Shown: one piece after another, positions 7,802 to 16,586 of the stretch
Layout of the letters: every line of letters begins with the position of its first letter
How positions within the stretch are numbered: position 1 is the stretch's first letter
Assembly: GCF_000166775.1 (NCBI RefSeq)
Contig: NC_014720.1
Coordinates: 1,296,501-1,360,500, forward strand
DNA: 64,000 bases
Reading direction: 5' to 3'
DNA from: Caldicellulosiruptor kronotskyensis 2002
GTDB taxonomy: Bacteria; Bacillota; Thermoanaerobacteria; Caldicellulosiruptorales; Caldicellulosiruptoraceae
Position numbers and translations under genes: made by a program
Notes under the pieces: generated by a model
Told to the model about the DNA's origin: nothing
The model's input: only the letters and a program-made list of their open reading frames with translations
Database searches by the model: none

Positions 7802-10032
7802 TGGTCATCAAAAAAATTCCCCTGCGAGTAATCAAGAGAGAGTTTTTACAGTTCTTTTCTATAATGCTGCTTGTTGCTATTGCCACAATGACATATACAC
7901 TTTTTGCTGTGTCAATGCAGGATATAGATTACAACTATGAAATGTTCAAAAACAGATACAATCAGGAAGATGGGAATTTTATTACTGCAAAAGAGGTTGA
8001 TATAAAACTTCTACAAGAAAAATTTAAAATTAATGTAGAACAAAGGTTATTTACTGATGTCCAAAATGACCATTTTACCTTAAGAGTTTTTTCAGTGCCA
8101 AAAGAAATAAACAAACCATATATAGAAAAAGGCAGAATGCCATCAAAAGGCGAAATACTCATAGACCCTGCTTTTTACAAAAAACACAAACTCAAAATAG
8201 GGTCAGTGCTGACTGTCGGTAGAGAAAATTTCAAGGTTTCAGGCATTGCTTATCTTCCAGATTATATTTACATCATTAAAAATGACCAAGACTTACTTCC
8301 TGACCCTGAGCATTTTGGTTTTGCTCTTATAAATGAAGATGAGATGAGAAGACTTTTCAACATTTTTCCTGTTCATTATTATTGTTTCAAAGGTAAAGTT
8401 GAAAACATTGACAAGTTTAAAGAGTTTTTAAATAACAACTGGGGGCTTTTGAAATTTGTACAAAGAGATCAGAATCCGCGAATAACGTATACAGAGATAA
8501 AAGTTAAAAATGCAAAGAACTTAACTTTGCCACTCAGTCTTTTTATAATTCTTGTATCATCTTTTATACTCTTTATTGTCATGCGAAGGGTAATAAATAC
8601 TATGCATGCTGAAATTGGTACAATCTATTCAATGGGATATACACAAAAAGATGTACTAAAAGTCTTCATGAGGTTTCCACTTTATATTTGGCTTTTTGGT
8701 TCTATCTTCGGTGTTGTACTTGGAGTTATTGAAGCATCTCCTTTTGCACAGTTTTACAGGTCATATTTTGCATTACCAAAGATAAAGTCAATTTTGCCAT
8801 GGCAGCACATATTTGTTGCGATGCTTCTCCCAGCCATATTTATATTTCTTTCAGGTTACCTTGCAATCAAGAACTTTTTCAAGCTCACAATTGTTCAGAT
8901 GCTTCACGGCGTTGATGAAATAAAATTTGGCAAGCTTCCTTCAATAAAGTTTTTTGACAGATTTGAGTTTGGAACAAGGATTATGCTAAAATATGGCTGG
9001 CGTCATATTGGCAGGGAACTAATTTTGGCAGTTGGGATAATCTTTTCAACAATCCTTATGATGTATGGTATGACTGCAAAAGATTCGATCATAACTGCAA
9101 TAGAAAGAACATATGAGAAAAATTTTAAGTACAATTATCTTTATTCTTTGAATTCTTCTTCTGCCCATCCTGAGATTAAGTTAAAAGCTACATCTGAGCC
9201 GTACAATATTTTGTCTTTTGACATTGAAGGGACAAAACTGAGTATTACAATTTACGGTATTAAAAGTAACTCAGATATGATAAAACTGTATGATGAAAAA
9301 GGAAAAGAAATCTCTGTGTCAAGTGAGCTTATCATAACCAAACCTCTTGCAAGCAAACTTGGTATTGGCGAAGGAGATAAGATTAAACTAAAAAACAAAT
9401 TTACAGGCAAAGAATATACTTTAAAAGTGAAAAAAGTTGCCAACCTTCCTGTTGGGAACAATGGGTATATGGAACTTGAAAGTTTTAATAAGCTTTTTGG
9501 ATATAGCAGTGGAGAGTATATTGGGATATTCTCAAAAGAAAAGTTGGAAATTCCACAGAGCTTAATTTTTGAAAGTTACACAAAATCTGAGCTTGTAAAT
9601 ACAATAAAGGCATCTGCTGGCGATTTATCAAAGACTATAGGTGTGATGGCGCTAATTGCTGCTGTGCTTGCTCTTTTGATTGTGTATGTTCTGTCTACTT
9701 TGACTTTAAATGAAAACAAGAAAAATATAGGAATTTTAAAAATGCTGGGGCACAGTGAAAGAAGTATTTTTAAAATGATTCTCGGTTTTAACTATATTTC
9801 GTTTTTAATAGGATTTGTTGCAGGAATTCCACTATCTAAAATTACAATGGATGGGCTTATGAGCACAGTGACAAAAGATATAGATTTTGCAATGAGCCTT
9901 GATTTGAGCGTGCAGAGTGTATTGTCTACATTTGTAATACTTCTTTTAGTCTTTCTAATTTCAAGGTTTTTGGCAAGGCAGAAAATAGCAAGGGTAATGC
10001 CGGTTGAGATATTAAAAGGGCAGCTTGATTGA
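7795..10032 (+). CDS. FtsX-like ABC transporter permease
   Basis: A 745-residue permease. It has an N-terminal membrane segment (about residues 15-37), then a large extracytoplasmic domain of roughly 200 residues. A group of membrane helices follows (about 247-265, 290-312, 335-358), then a second extracytoplasmic domain, and three C-terminal helices (about 615-635, 660-685, 712-733). This duplicated layout is that of long FtsX/MacB-domain permeases. The ATG at 7795 overlaps the ATPase gene. With that subunit it forms an exporter or membrane-coupled signalling transporter, probably regulated by the upstream TetR protein. A terminator follows directly. Confidence 0.9.
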   Translation: MVMVIKKIPLRVIKREFLQFFSIMLLVAIATMTYTLFAVSMQDIDYNYEMFKNRYNQEDGNFITAKEVDIKLLQEKFKINVEQRLFTDVQNDHFTLRVFSVPKEINKPYIEKGRMPSKGEILIDPAFYKKHKLKIGSVLTVGRENFKVSGIAYLPDYIYIIKNDQDLLPDPEHFGFALINEDEMRRLFNIFPVHYYCFKGKVENIDKFKEFLNNNWGLLKFVQRDQNPRITYTEIKVKNAKNLTLPLSLFIILVSSFILFIVMRRVINTMHAEIGTIYSMGYTQKDVLKVFMRFPLYIWLFGSIFGVVLGVIEASPFAQFYRSYFALPKIKSILPWQHIFVAMLLPAIFIFLSGYLAIKNFFKLTIVQMLHGVDEIKFGKLPSIKFFDRFEFGTRIMLKYGWRHIGRELILAVGIIFSTILMMYGMTAKDSIITAIERTYEKNFKYNYLYSLNSSSAHPEIKLKATSEPYNILSFDIEGTKLSITIYGIKSNSDMIKLYDEKGKEISVSSELIITKPLASKLGIGEGDKIKLKNKFTGKEYTLKVKKVANLPVGNNGYMELESFNKLFGYSSGEYIGIFSKEKLEIPQSLIFESYTKSELVNTIKASAGDLSKTIGVMALIAAVLALLIVYVLSTLTLNENKKNIGILKMLGHSERSIFKMILGFNYISFLIGFVAGIPLSKITMDGLMSTVTKDIDFAMSLDLSVQSVLSTFVILLLVFLISRFLARQKIARVMPVEILKGQLD

Positions 10033-10036
10033 TGTC

Positions 10037-10076
10037 AAAAGGGCTGGCTTGCAAGAGAAAAAAGCTCAGCCCTTTT
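10037..10076. terminator. bidirectional terminator between convergent ABC operons
   Basis: AAAAGGGCTG (10037-10046) pairs with CAGCCCTTTT (10067-10076), giving a 10-bp stem with a 20-nt loop. T-runs occur on the outgoing side in both directions. Confidence 0.75.
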
Positions 10077-10078
10077 TG

Positions 10079-10933
10079 TTATGTCAAGTCCTTTTTGTCA
10101 AACCTTTTAATTGTTAAATACATTAAAGCAAATACGTACAAAAACCAATATATTCTCATGTATATACTATTTTTTGATATTCCTGCAAATGGGTCAATAG
10201 TTGAAAAGTCAATCAAATTGGATTTAAAAAGAATATTTGCCATCTCACGATAAATATTGTCAGTTGGCAAGATCAAGCTTGATACAATACCAATTGTCTG
10301 AAGTGTTGTTGATGCCTTTGAAAAATCTGCTATTGCATAGCCAATCTGTTCCAAAAAACCTCCTATCATTGCAAATCCAAACAGAAGTACAACAAGTATA
10401 CCAGTTGCAAGGGTTGAGAACAATGTGCTGAAAAATGTTGTAACTGTCAAAAGGACTATAGCAATTAATTCAAACAAAAGCCATCCCAAAACTACCTGTG
10501 ATATTGTGTGATCAATTGAAAATCCTAAAGTCTTGTTGATAGTGTAGATGCAAAAGAATATTGCAGTTGAATATAAAGTTATAAAAATCAAGGCACCTAA
10601 GTACCTCGCAAGCACATATTTCCAACGTGCAATTGGACGAACAATGATTGTGTGCACATTGTAATTTTCAATCTCAGACGAAATTATACCTGATGTTGCG
10701 AACACAACCAAAAAAGCAACCATCAGATGTGAAAAGTAAAACCCAAGCGATGAAAATACAGTAACCTGCTGCATTGCAAATGTCATCATGCCTCTTTGCT
10801 GCTTTAGATTTTCTGCTATTTCTTTTAAGCCCCAACTGTACAGAAACAAAAAGGCTGCTGACATCAAAATTGTAATCAAAAATATTTTCTTTCTCACAAA
10901 TTCTTTAAAAGAGTATCTTATTATTGCCGCCAT
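10079..10933 (-). CDS. ABC-2 type transporter permease
   Basis: A 284-residue membrane protein with about six hydrophobic segments. The first is near residues 17-35 (IFLITILMSAAFLFLYSWGL); further ones lie near 60-85, 105-130, 140-165, 170-200 and at the C-terminus. The IVRPIARWKYVLARYLG loop is typical of ABC-2/NatB-like permeases. Its ATG overlaps the stop of the ATPase gene by one base (TGATG), so translation is coupled. It is the last gene of the sigma/anti-sigma operon and ends at the shared terminator. The substrate is unknown; antibiotic, peptide or lipid export is typical of the group. Confidence 0.88.
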   Translation of the reverse strand: MAAIIRYSFKEFVRKKIFLITILMSAAFLFLYSWGLKEIAENLKQQRGMMTFAMQQVTVFSSLGFYFSHLMVAFLVVFATSGIISSEIENYNVHTIIVRPIARWKYVLARYLGALIFITLYSTAIFFCIYTINKTLGFSIDHTISQVVLGWLLFELIAIVLLTVTTFFSTLFSTLATGILVVLLFGFAMIGGFLEQIGYAIADFSKASTTLQTIGIVSSLILPTDNIYREMANILFKSNLIDFSTIDPFAGISKNSIYMRIYWFLYVFALMYLTIKRFDKKDLT

Positions 10934-11832
10934 CAGAAAAACCCCTCTCCTATAACCTGCAAGAACACATTTTCAAGCTCTTGGGATTTTTTAACTTCGT
11001 ATATCTTATAACCACTTTTCACAAATTCCTCAACAAGGATGGGTATGTCTTCATACGAAGAAAGTTCTACCTCTAAGGTATTTTGCAAATGAGTCAAGAC
11101 ATTTATATTTTTCAAACTCATAATTTCAAATAATTTGCTATCTACTTTATCCAGCACAAAAGTTACCTTTAAGGCTTTTCTTGTCAGCTCATCAATTGTA
11201 CCCATCGCAAAGATATACCCTTTGTTGATTATAGCAACCATGTCGCAAACCTTTTCGACCTCAGACAAAAGGTGTGAGTTTAGAAACACTGCTGTTCCTT
11301 GGTTTTTTAATTCAATTATTATATTTCTCACATCAATTCTGCCAATTGGGTCAAGTGCAGAGGTTGGCTCATCTAAGAATATTATCTCAGGTCTGTTTAA
11401 CATACTCACTGCAAGTCCAAGCCTCTGCTGCATCCCTTTGCTAAACCACCTTATCTTTTTGTCTTTGTGTTCAATTATACCTACCTTTTCAAGCAGAGAA
11501 TAAATCTCATTTTTGTAGTTTTTCATTCTTAAAAGCTGGCAGTGAAATTCCATAACCTCATAAGCTGTCATCCAGTCAGGGTATTTAAAATTTTCAGGAA
11601 GATAGCCTATTTTTGATTTAATAACAATATCATCAAGAGGTTTCCCAAGCAAAAAAGCCTTTCCCCTTGTGGGTCTCAAAAGCCCCACAAGGGTTTTTAC
11701 AAGTGTACTTTTTCCAGCACCATTTGGACCTAAAAGCCCAAACACCATAGGTTTTTCTATTTCAAGGTTTATATTAAAGCACCCGTTTTTAGACGAATAT
11801 TCTTTTGTAAGGTTTTCTGTTTTCAGTATCAA
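10933..11832 (-). CDS. ABC transporter ATP-binding protein (ABC-2 partner)
   Basis: A 299-residue nucleotide-binding subunit with Walker A GPNGAGKST (35-43), a signature reading FSKGMQQR, Walker B IIFLDEP and switch histidine in NSHLLSE. The C-terminal extension after about residue 210 is typical of drug/lantibiotic-type ABC-2 ATPases. It starts 28 bp after the anti-sigma gene and overlaps the permease gene by one base, so the ECF sigma factor probably drives all four genes. It supplies ATP for the adjacent permease. Confidence 0.92.
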   Translation of the reverse strand: MILKTENLTKEYSSKNGCFNINLEIEKPMVFGLLGPNGAGKSTLVKTLVGLLRPTRGKAFLLGKPLDDIVIKSKIGYLPENFKYPDWMTAYEVMEFHCQLLRMKNYKNEIYSLLEKVGIIEHKDKKIRWFSKGMQQRLGLAVSMLNRPEIIFLDEPTSALDPIGRIDVRNIIIELKNQGTAVFLNSHLLSEVEKVCDMVAIINKGYIFAMGTIDELTRKALKVTFVLDKVDSKLFEIMSLKNINVLTHLQNTLEVELSSYEDIPILVEEFVKSGYKIYEVKKSQELENVFLQVIGEGFF

Positions 11833-11860
11833 GTATCATCCCTGCCTTTTTATTTTTCAG

Positions 11861-13009
11861 TTATTTTAGCAAATTTGCAAATTCAAGAAGCTTTTGCTCG
11901 GAGGTAGACTCTGCTTTAATATATTTTACACTATTATTGTGGTCCACCCATACGATTGTCCTATCATTAGGATTGTTTTTAAGGTAGACAACCAGTCCGT
12001 CATTGCCTCCAATTTTAATTTTCCTATAATCATACAGATCCTTGTTCACAGGTACAGGGAGTGTTGAAAGAGGGTCTTTGATTGAAAGAAGCTGAGACCT
12101 TATATTGTTTGGAACAAACGGTAAGTTTGCTATTGTTTCATATATTTTAACCTCATCTAATTCAACTGGGGTTGTTAACTTTGGAGTTTTTACAATTCCT
12201 ATTTCTAATGAGGGTATCATATATACAGTGCCTTTTTTGGACTCTTCAGAATTTTTTACAGGATAGAACATTAAATTAAGTGCACCTTCCATAGTAAGCA
12301 CAAACTCTTTTTGGTCAAGTGTTTGAGGTAGCAGGGTTTTGGAGCCAAGTGATTTTAAGAGCTGGTTTACTTTGTCAATGTCAAGTTTAAATTTTAATTC
12401 TATATTTGGATTCTCGTTTATCATCATACTCTTGATATTTTCTTTTTGCCAAAGATAAGCTATTTCATCGGGATTTATATTGTATTTTTTAAAAATGTTC
12501 TTTGCAGATTCAAATTCAGTTGAGTTTAATGATTCCACATATATGCTATTATTTTCTGAGCTTTTAAAATCAATTTTTCCAAATTGTTTTAAATCAATCG
12601 TGGAATTAGCATTAATTTGCTGAAGCTTGCTTTCAATTTCCTGAAGGTCGGAAATAGTAATTGCAACTGGCTCTATGGACGAAGCTCTGAAAATTTTCAA
12701 AGCATCTGACAAAGCCTTTCCAAATGGTGTAAATATTATGCTGACTAAAAAGACAAGTGCTAAAGCTGCTGCAAGAATAATCTTTCTATTTTTGTTAAGC
12801 ATACCCAATAACCCTCCCTTTTTGTTATTTGCGCTTAAATTGTGGATTTTTTGCATTTTCGTAGATACAAACTCATCTGTCTCCTTCAGTTCATTGTAGA
12901 GTTTTCTGCACTTTCTGCACACAAGAAGATGTTTTTTTATTTGCAAACTTTCTTCTTTAGAAAGCACCCCATCAATGAGCTCTTGGAGCTTTCCTTCGCT
13001 ATAGCACAT
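11861..13009 (-). CDS. anti-sigma factor with zf-HC2 domain and extracytoplasmic sensor
   Basis: A protein of about 382 residues. The N-terminus holds the zinc-binding HxxxCxxC motif (HLLVCRKC, about 27-35) of the anti-sigma zf-HC2 domain. One membrane helix follows at about 76-95 (IILAAALALVFLVSIIF), then an extracytoplasmic domain of about 280 residues. In the family the cytoplasmic zinc domain holds an ECF sigma factor inactive until the outer domain senses stress. It directly follows the ECF sigma gene by a few bases. ATG 13009 is one codon downstream of a TTG at 13012; the AAGGAG SD fits both. The signal sensed is unknown. Confidence 0.88.
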   Translation of the reverse strand: MCYSEGKLQELIDGVLSKEESLQIKKHLLVCRKCRKLYNELKETDEFVSTKMQKIHNLSANNKKGGLLGMLNKNRKIILAAALALVFLVSIIFTPFGKALSDALKIFRASSIEPVAITISDLQEIESKLQQINANSTIDLKQFGKIDFKSSENNSIYVESLNSTEFESAKNIFKKYNINPDEIAYLWQKENIKSMMINENPNIELKFKLDIDKVNQLLKSLGSKTLLPQTLDQKEFVLTMEGALNLMFYPVKNSEESKKGTVYMIPSLEIGIVKTPKLTTPVELDEVKIYETIANLPFVPNNIRSQLLSIKDPLSTLPVPVNKDLYDYRKIKIGGNDGLVVYLKNNPNDRTIVWVDHNNSVKYIKAESTSEQKLLEFANLLK

Positions 13010-13015
13010 CAAATA

Positions 13016-13474
13016 TCACTCTCCTTCCCCCTCTTCATATATTTTTCTGAACTTCCTTTGAGCTCTTGCAATCATAGTGCCAACAGAATTCGGGTTTATA
13101 TTCATAATCTTTGCTATCTCTTCATATGTATATCCGGAGTATTTCAAAATTAGTAGCTCTCTTTGTTCCTCAGGCAGTTTTTCAAGTGTCATTTTGACTT
13201 GAAGTATTTCAATATCATCTTCTGGGGCTTGAGAAAAAAGCAGATACTTTTCTCCGAAAGTAGTTCTTTTTTGCGATTTTAAGTAGTTTATTGCAAGATT
13301 TTTTGCAACAGTAATAAGCCATCCTTGGATATTATCCTCGCGAGGGGGATTTTTAATGAGCTTGTAGAAAACCTCCTGAGTAATGTCTTCTGCCTCTTTT
13401 GAACTTTTCAGCGTAAATAGCAGGTAATTTAGCACCTTTTGATAGTATTTAGAGTAAATCTGCTCGAAGTCCAG
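13016..13474 (-). CDS. ECF-type RNA polymerase sigma factor, apparent CTG start
   Basis: An ECF sigma factor with region 2 (SSKEAEDITQEVFYKLIKNP and the IQGWLITVAKNLAINYLKS core) and region 4 (LPEEQRELLILKYSGYTYEE plus the helix-turn-helix). The first canonical start is GTG 13435, but region 2.1 continues in frame upstream as DFEQIYSKYYQKVLNYL. No ATG, GTG or TTG occurs between it and the in-frame stop. CTG at 13472-13474 gives the textbook N-terminus M-DFEQIYSKYY and sits 10 nt after AAAGGGGG (13485-13492), so I chose it (152 residues). The next gene encodes its anti-sigma factor. A TATAAT on the minus strand (13511-13516) may be the promoter. Confidence 0.85.
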   Translation of the reverse strand: MDFEQIYSKYYQKVLNYLLFTLKSSKEAEDITQEVFYKLIKNPPREDNIQGWLITVAKNLAINYLKSQKRTTFGEKYLLFSQAPEDDIEILQVKMTLEKLPEEQRELLILKYSGYTYEEIAKIMNINPNSVGTMIARAQRKFRKIYEEGEGE

Positions 13475-13678
13475 CGACTCAAAACCCCCTTTGTTTTTTT
13501 GTTTTCTAATATTATAAACAATTTAAAAACAGGATTTGTGACATGTTTTAAAAAAGAATATTAAGATATTTTTTAAAATTTCTGCATGCTAATTTATAAT
13601 GTATTTGATATACTGCTGACGAAATAAAAGATAAAAAAACTGCAAAGAGAGTCTTTGTGAAAGGATGATGAGATAGCT

Positions 13679-15037
13679 ATGAAGATAAGCAAATCTATAA
13701 AAGAAGCAATGTTAAATGGAGTAAAAATTATTAAAGAACATATTAGCGGGGAAGATATTTATAGTGCTTTGCCTGAATCAGACAGATTTGAAATTGAGTT
13801 TTGCATAGAAATAGAAAAAAGTGGTTATTACAATCTATATTTGAATTATAAAATAGAAAAGTACACAAAAGCTGTCTATCTCGTAGATATAGATGGATTG
13901 TGTCATGGCGATATTAGATTGCATTCTGAATCGGGTGAAGTTTCAAAAATGAAGATTGGGAGGGCCTTCTTGGAAAAAGGTCAGAAAAAAATCAAAATTT
14001 ATGGTGGCTGGGGAGTAGCTCACATATATGCAATTGAACTTGAAGAAGATAAGTTGCAAAATTACAGTGCTCCTTCATTTGATCTTTCAAACAAAAATGC
14101 CTCTGATAAATGCAAAAAATTGATGGAATATTTTTCAAAGATTTATAGCAAGGCAATTATTGCAGGCCAGCACACAAACACAGCACCAGGACCAGAAATT
14201 GCATATTTAGAATATCAAACAGGCAAAAAACCAGCTCTTCGTGGTTTTGATTTTCTAAGTTATACAAGACAAACCATTACTAATAATATGACCTACGATG
14301 CAATGTTTGAAGTAATTTTAAATAAAGGCTCTGTTGAAGAATCAATTAAATGGCACAAGGATTTAGGAGGAATTGTTACATTTTGCTGGCATTGGTTCTC
14401 TCCAATAGGAGGCAACGATAAGACTTTTTATACAAAAAACACCGATTTTGATATTGAGGTTGCTCTTTGCCCTAATACTGAAGAAAACAAAATGCTGATG
14501 GAGGATATATATGAAATTGGCAAGTGGATGAGAATCATGGCAGATGCAGATGTTCCAGTTATTTTCAGACCATTACATGAGGCTGATGGCAGATGGTTTT
14601 GGTGGGGAGCAAAAGGGTGTGATGCTTACAAAAAGCTTTACTATCTTTTGTATGATATATTTACTAATCACTTTAAATTAAACAATCTCATATGGGTTTG
14701 GAATGCACCACATCCTGATTGGAGAATAGAAAAAGACTACTATGATGTTGCAGGGGTTGACTTTTATGCCCCGGCCCAAAACTATGGTCCTCTTTCATTT
14801 TGGTATGATTATGTCTTTGAGCTAACAGAAGCTAAAAAACCCATAGCTTTGACAGAAAACGGACCAATTCCTGACCCAGATGTTTTGCAAAACACAAAAA
14901 CTTATTGGCTTTGGTTTATGCCTTGGTGGGGCGGATTTGCAACTGATGGCAAAATTAATTCGTTTGAACATCTGAGAAAGGTTTATAATCATCCTTATGT
15001 TATAACACTGGATAAATTCGACTTATTTAGAAGATGA
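13679..15037 (+). CDS. glycoside hydrolase family 26 protein, probably beta-mannanase, with N-terminal CBM-like domain
   Basis: A 452-residue protein. Residues about 1-125 form a beta-rich module like CBM35-type carbohydrate-binding domains. Residues about 150-450 form a GH26 TIM barrel. The acid/base glutamate is E301 in RPLHEADGRWFWWG and the nucleophile is E393 in ALTENGP, the usual GH26 pair. In the family these enzymes hydrolyse beta-1,4-mannans with retention of configuration. There is no signal peptide: the N-terminus MKISKSIKEAMLN is charged and polar. Action on imported manno-oligosaccharides in the cytoplasm is therefore likely. The neighbour is a broken GH28 gene, suggesting a former polysaccharide-use cluster. 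Confidence 0.88.
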   Translation: MKISKSIKEAMLNGVKIIKEHISGEDIYSALPESDRFEIEFCIEIEKSGYYNLYLNYKIEKYTKAVYLVDIDGLCHGDIRLHSESGEVSKMKIGRAFLEKGQKKIKIYGGWGVAHIYAIELEEDKLQNYSAPSFDLSNKNASDKCKKLMEYFSKIYSKAIIAGQHTNTAPGPEIAYLEYQTGKKPALRGFDFLSYTRQTITNNMTYDAMFEVILNKGSVEESIKWHKDLGGIVTFCWHWFSPIGGNDKTFYTKNTDFDIEVALCPNTEENKMLMEDIYEIGKWMRIMADADVPVIFRPLHEADGRWFWWGAKGCDAYKKLYYLLYDIFTNHFKLNNLIWVWNAPHPDWRIEKDYYDVAGVDFYAPAQNYGPLSFWYDYVFELTEAKKPIALTENGPIPDPDVLQNTKTYWLWFMPWWGGFATDGKINSFEHLRKVYNHPYVITLDKFDLFRR

Positions 15038-15153
15038 AAAAAATTAAAAATCAAGACTGCCATTTGAAAGAGGTCATTTCATATGTTCTGGAGTGAACGG
15101 GCAGCCTTGAAATTTTGTTATAACTGGGATTTTAAACTTTTGACTTTAAGTAG

Positions 15154-15779
15154 CTACTTTTCTAATACCAGAAAAGAAAAGTTATTTACATTTTGAAAAA
15201 TTCCTTCTATGTCAAAATCAGTTTTTAAGTTTTGTAAATTGTATCCATAGTTTATATCTTGAAGTTTAAGATTCAAAACATCTTTTGCAAAAATCCATGG
15301 AATTTTATTCATGTAATCAGGGAAAGGTGGGCATTTGTTTGGGAGAATGTCAATTCTTTTGCCAAAAAGTGGTCTGTTTTTGCCAAATCTAAGGTATATA
15401 TCAATACTTTTAAGTGAAATATTTCGGATATTATTATCTTTGCCATAGATTAAAATTCCATTTTCCGAATAAGCTTTTATATTGGAAATAGAGATATCTT
15501 CAATAAAATTACCTTCTTCAGGGGAAGTAATTCGTTGTGGTAATAACCAATTTGGTAGTAATCTTCAATATTGTTGGTTGCTTTGATTACAGCACCTTCT
15601 TCCAAATATAGGGTTACATTAGATTTTAACCTTATAGGGCGACTCAAATAAATTCCAGCAGGTATAACTACAACTCCACCACCATTTTCAAAACAGGTGT
15701 CAATGGCCTTTTGTATTGCCTCTGTACAAAAACTCACTCCATCTCCTTTTGCTCCAAAGTCAGTTACAATTATTCTCAA
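15154..15779 (-). pseudogene. GH28 (polygalacturonase-like) pseudogene with internal deletion and frameshift
   Basis: The 5' part (TTG 15779 preceded by AGGAGGT) encodes a typical GH28/pectate-lyase-like N-terminus: VTDFGAKGDG, then GGGVVVIPAGIYLS, SNVTLYLEEGAVI and IGYYHNE. Near 15515-15535 the frame changes. The other frame then continues with EGNFIEDISISNIKAYSENG through to a natural-looking C-terminus ending LVLEK at 15154. Only about 208 codons remain against roughly 400-500 in intact enzymes. The central beta-helix with the catalytic aspartates (NTD, DD) and the HG and RIK motifs is absent. It is therefore a non-functional remnant from internal deletion. Confidence 0.8.
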
Positions 15780-15918
15780 GAGTGTACCTCCTATTACTTT
15801 AGTTTTATACATTTAAAATAACCTAAAAAATCACTAAAATCCTCTCAATAATTTTGAGAAAATGTTAGACTTTGATGGTTGTAAATAACAGTGATTAAAC
15901 ATATTGTAACAAACGATA

Positions 15919-15941
15919 AAGAAGGGCATAAAGCCCTCCTT
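15919..15941 (-). terminator. possible terminator of the nitroreductase operon
   Basis: AAGAAGGGC (15919-15927) pairs with GCCCTCCTT (15933-15941) through 8 Watson-Crick pairs and one mismatch on the plus strand, which becomes G-U on the minus transcript. It lies 30 bp beyond the nitroreductase stop. The U-tail is weak. Confidence 0.4.
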
Positions 15942-15970
15942 ACAATCCCTATAGTGTTTGAGAAAAAAAG

Positions 15971-16546
15971 TTACTTTATCCACTCAACTACATTCCAGTT
16001 TCTTTCAGGTACTGTTTGAGGATAATTTTCAGTGTATCCTAAAGCAATTGCCCATAAAGGTTTGTATCCCTCAGGGATTTTCAGAAGTTTTATATAATCT
16101 TGTGCTTTTGGACTTGAAAAAAGTATCCCGACAAATCCTATCCAGCACGTTGCCAAACCGAGAGATTTTGCAGCAAGAAGGATGTTTTGGGTTGCAGCTG
16201 CACAGTCAATCTGGGCAGATTGACTATTTTCTTTTCCTGAAACAATTATAGCCATTGGGGCATTGTGGAAAACGTTAAAATCTTCTTTTAATGCGAATTT
16301 CTTTAAGTTTTCATCAGAAGACTGAAGCATAACATTTCTTATTTCTTGATTCATTTTGTTTAAAATATCAAGGTTTTGAACCACTGTAAAAAACCATGGC
16401 TGACCATTTACAGCAGATGGAGCAAAGATTGCAGCTTCAAGAAGAGCTTTTATTTTTTCCTCTTCGACCTGGTTTGATAAAAACTCTCTTACACTTCGAC
16501 GTTCTTTAATTGCTTTTATTACTTCATTCTCAAACATACTGCTCAT
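15971..16546 (-). CDS. nitroreductase-family flavoprotein
   Basis: A protein of about 191 residues, the usual length for nitroreductase-fold enzymes. Markers are the N-terminal KAIKERRSVREF (FMN phosphate contact), AAIFAPSAVNGQPWFF and the C-terminal GLATCWIGFVG and LWAIALGY segments. These enzymes are FMN-dependent NAD(P)H oxidoreductases acting on quinones, nitro compounds or flavins; the physiological substrate here is unknown. I chose ATG 16546 because AAAGGAG lies upstream and an apparent TTG at 16570 lies before that SD. The next gene upstream ends 40 bp away, so the two may be co-transcribed. Confidence 0.88.
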   Translation of the reverse strand: MSSMFENEVIKAIKERRSVREFLSNQVEEEKIKALLEAAIFAPSAVNGQPWFFTVVQNLDILNKMNQEIRNVMLQSSDENLKKFALKEDFNVFHNAPMAIIVSGKENSQSAQIDCAAATQNILLAAKSLGLATCWIGFVGILFSSPKAQDYIKLLKIPEGYKPLWAIALGYTENYPQTVPERNWNVVEWIK

Positions 16547-16586
16547 TTTACAAACACTCTCCTTTCGCAAGAAATTTCAAGAAGAT

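Noticed and set aside
10029..10253. Plus-strand ORF after the FtsX-like permease
   Set aside because: It crosses a bidirectional terminator and lies antisense to the ABC-2 permease.
11135..11503. Long plus-strand ORF opposite the ABC-2 ATPase gene
   Set aside because: It is antisense to a clear ATPase with all motifs, and its Ser/Phe-rich composition is that of a mirror frame.
15051..15110. Imperfect inverted repeat after the GH26 gene (TCAAG-CTGCC / GGCAG-CTTGA)
   Set aside because: The stem has a mismatch and a 38-nt loop with no clear T-run; too weak to call a terminator.
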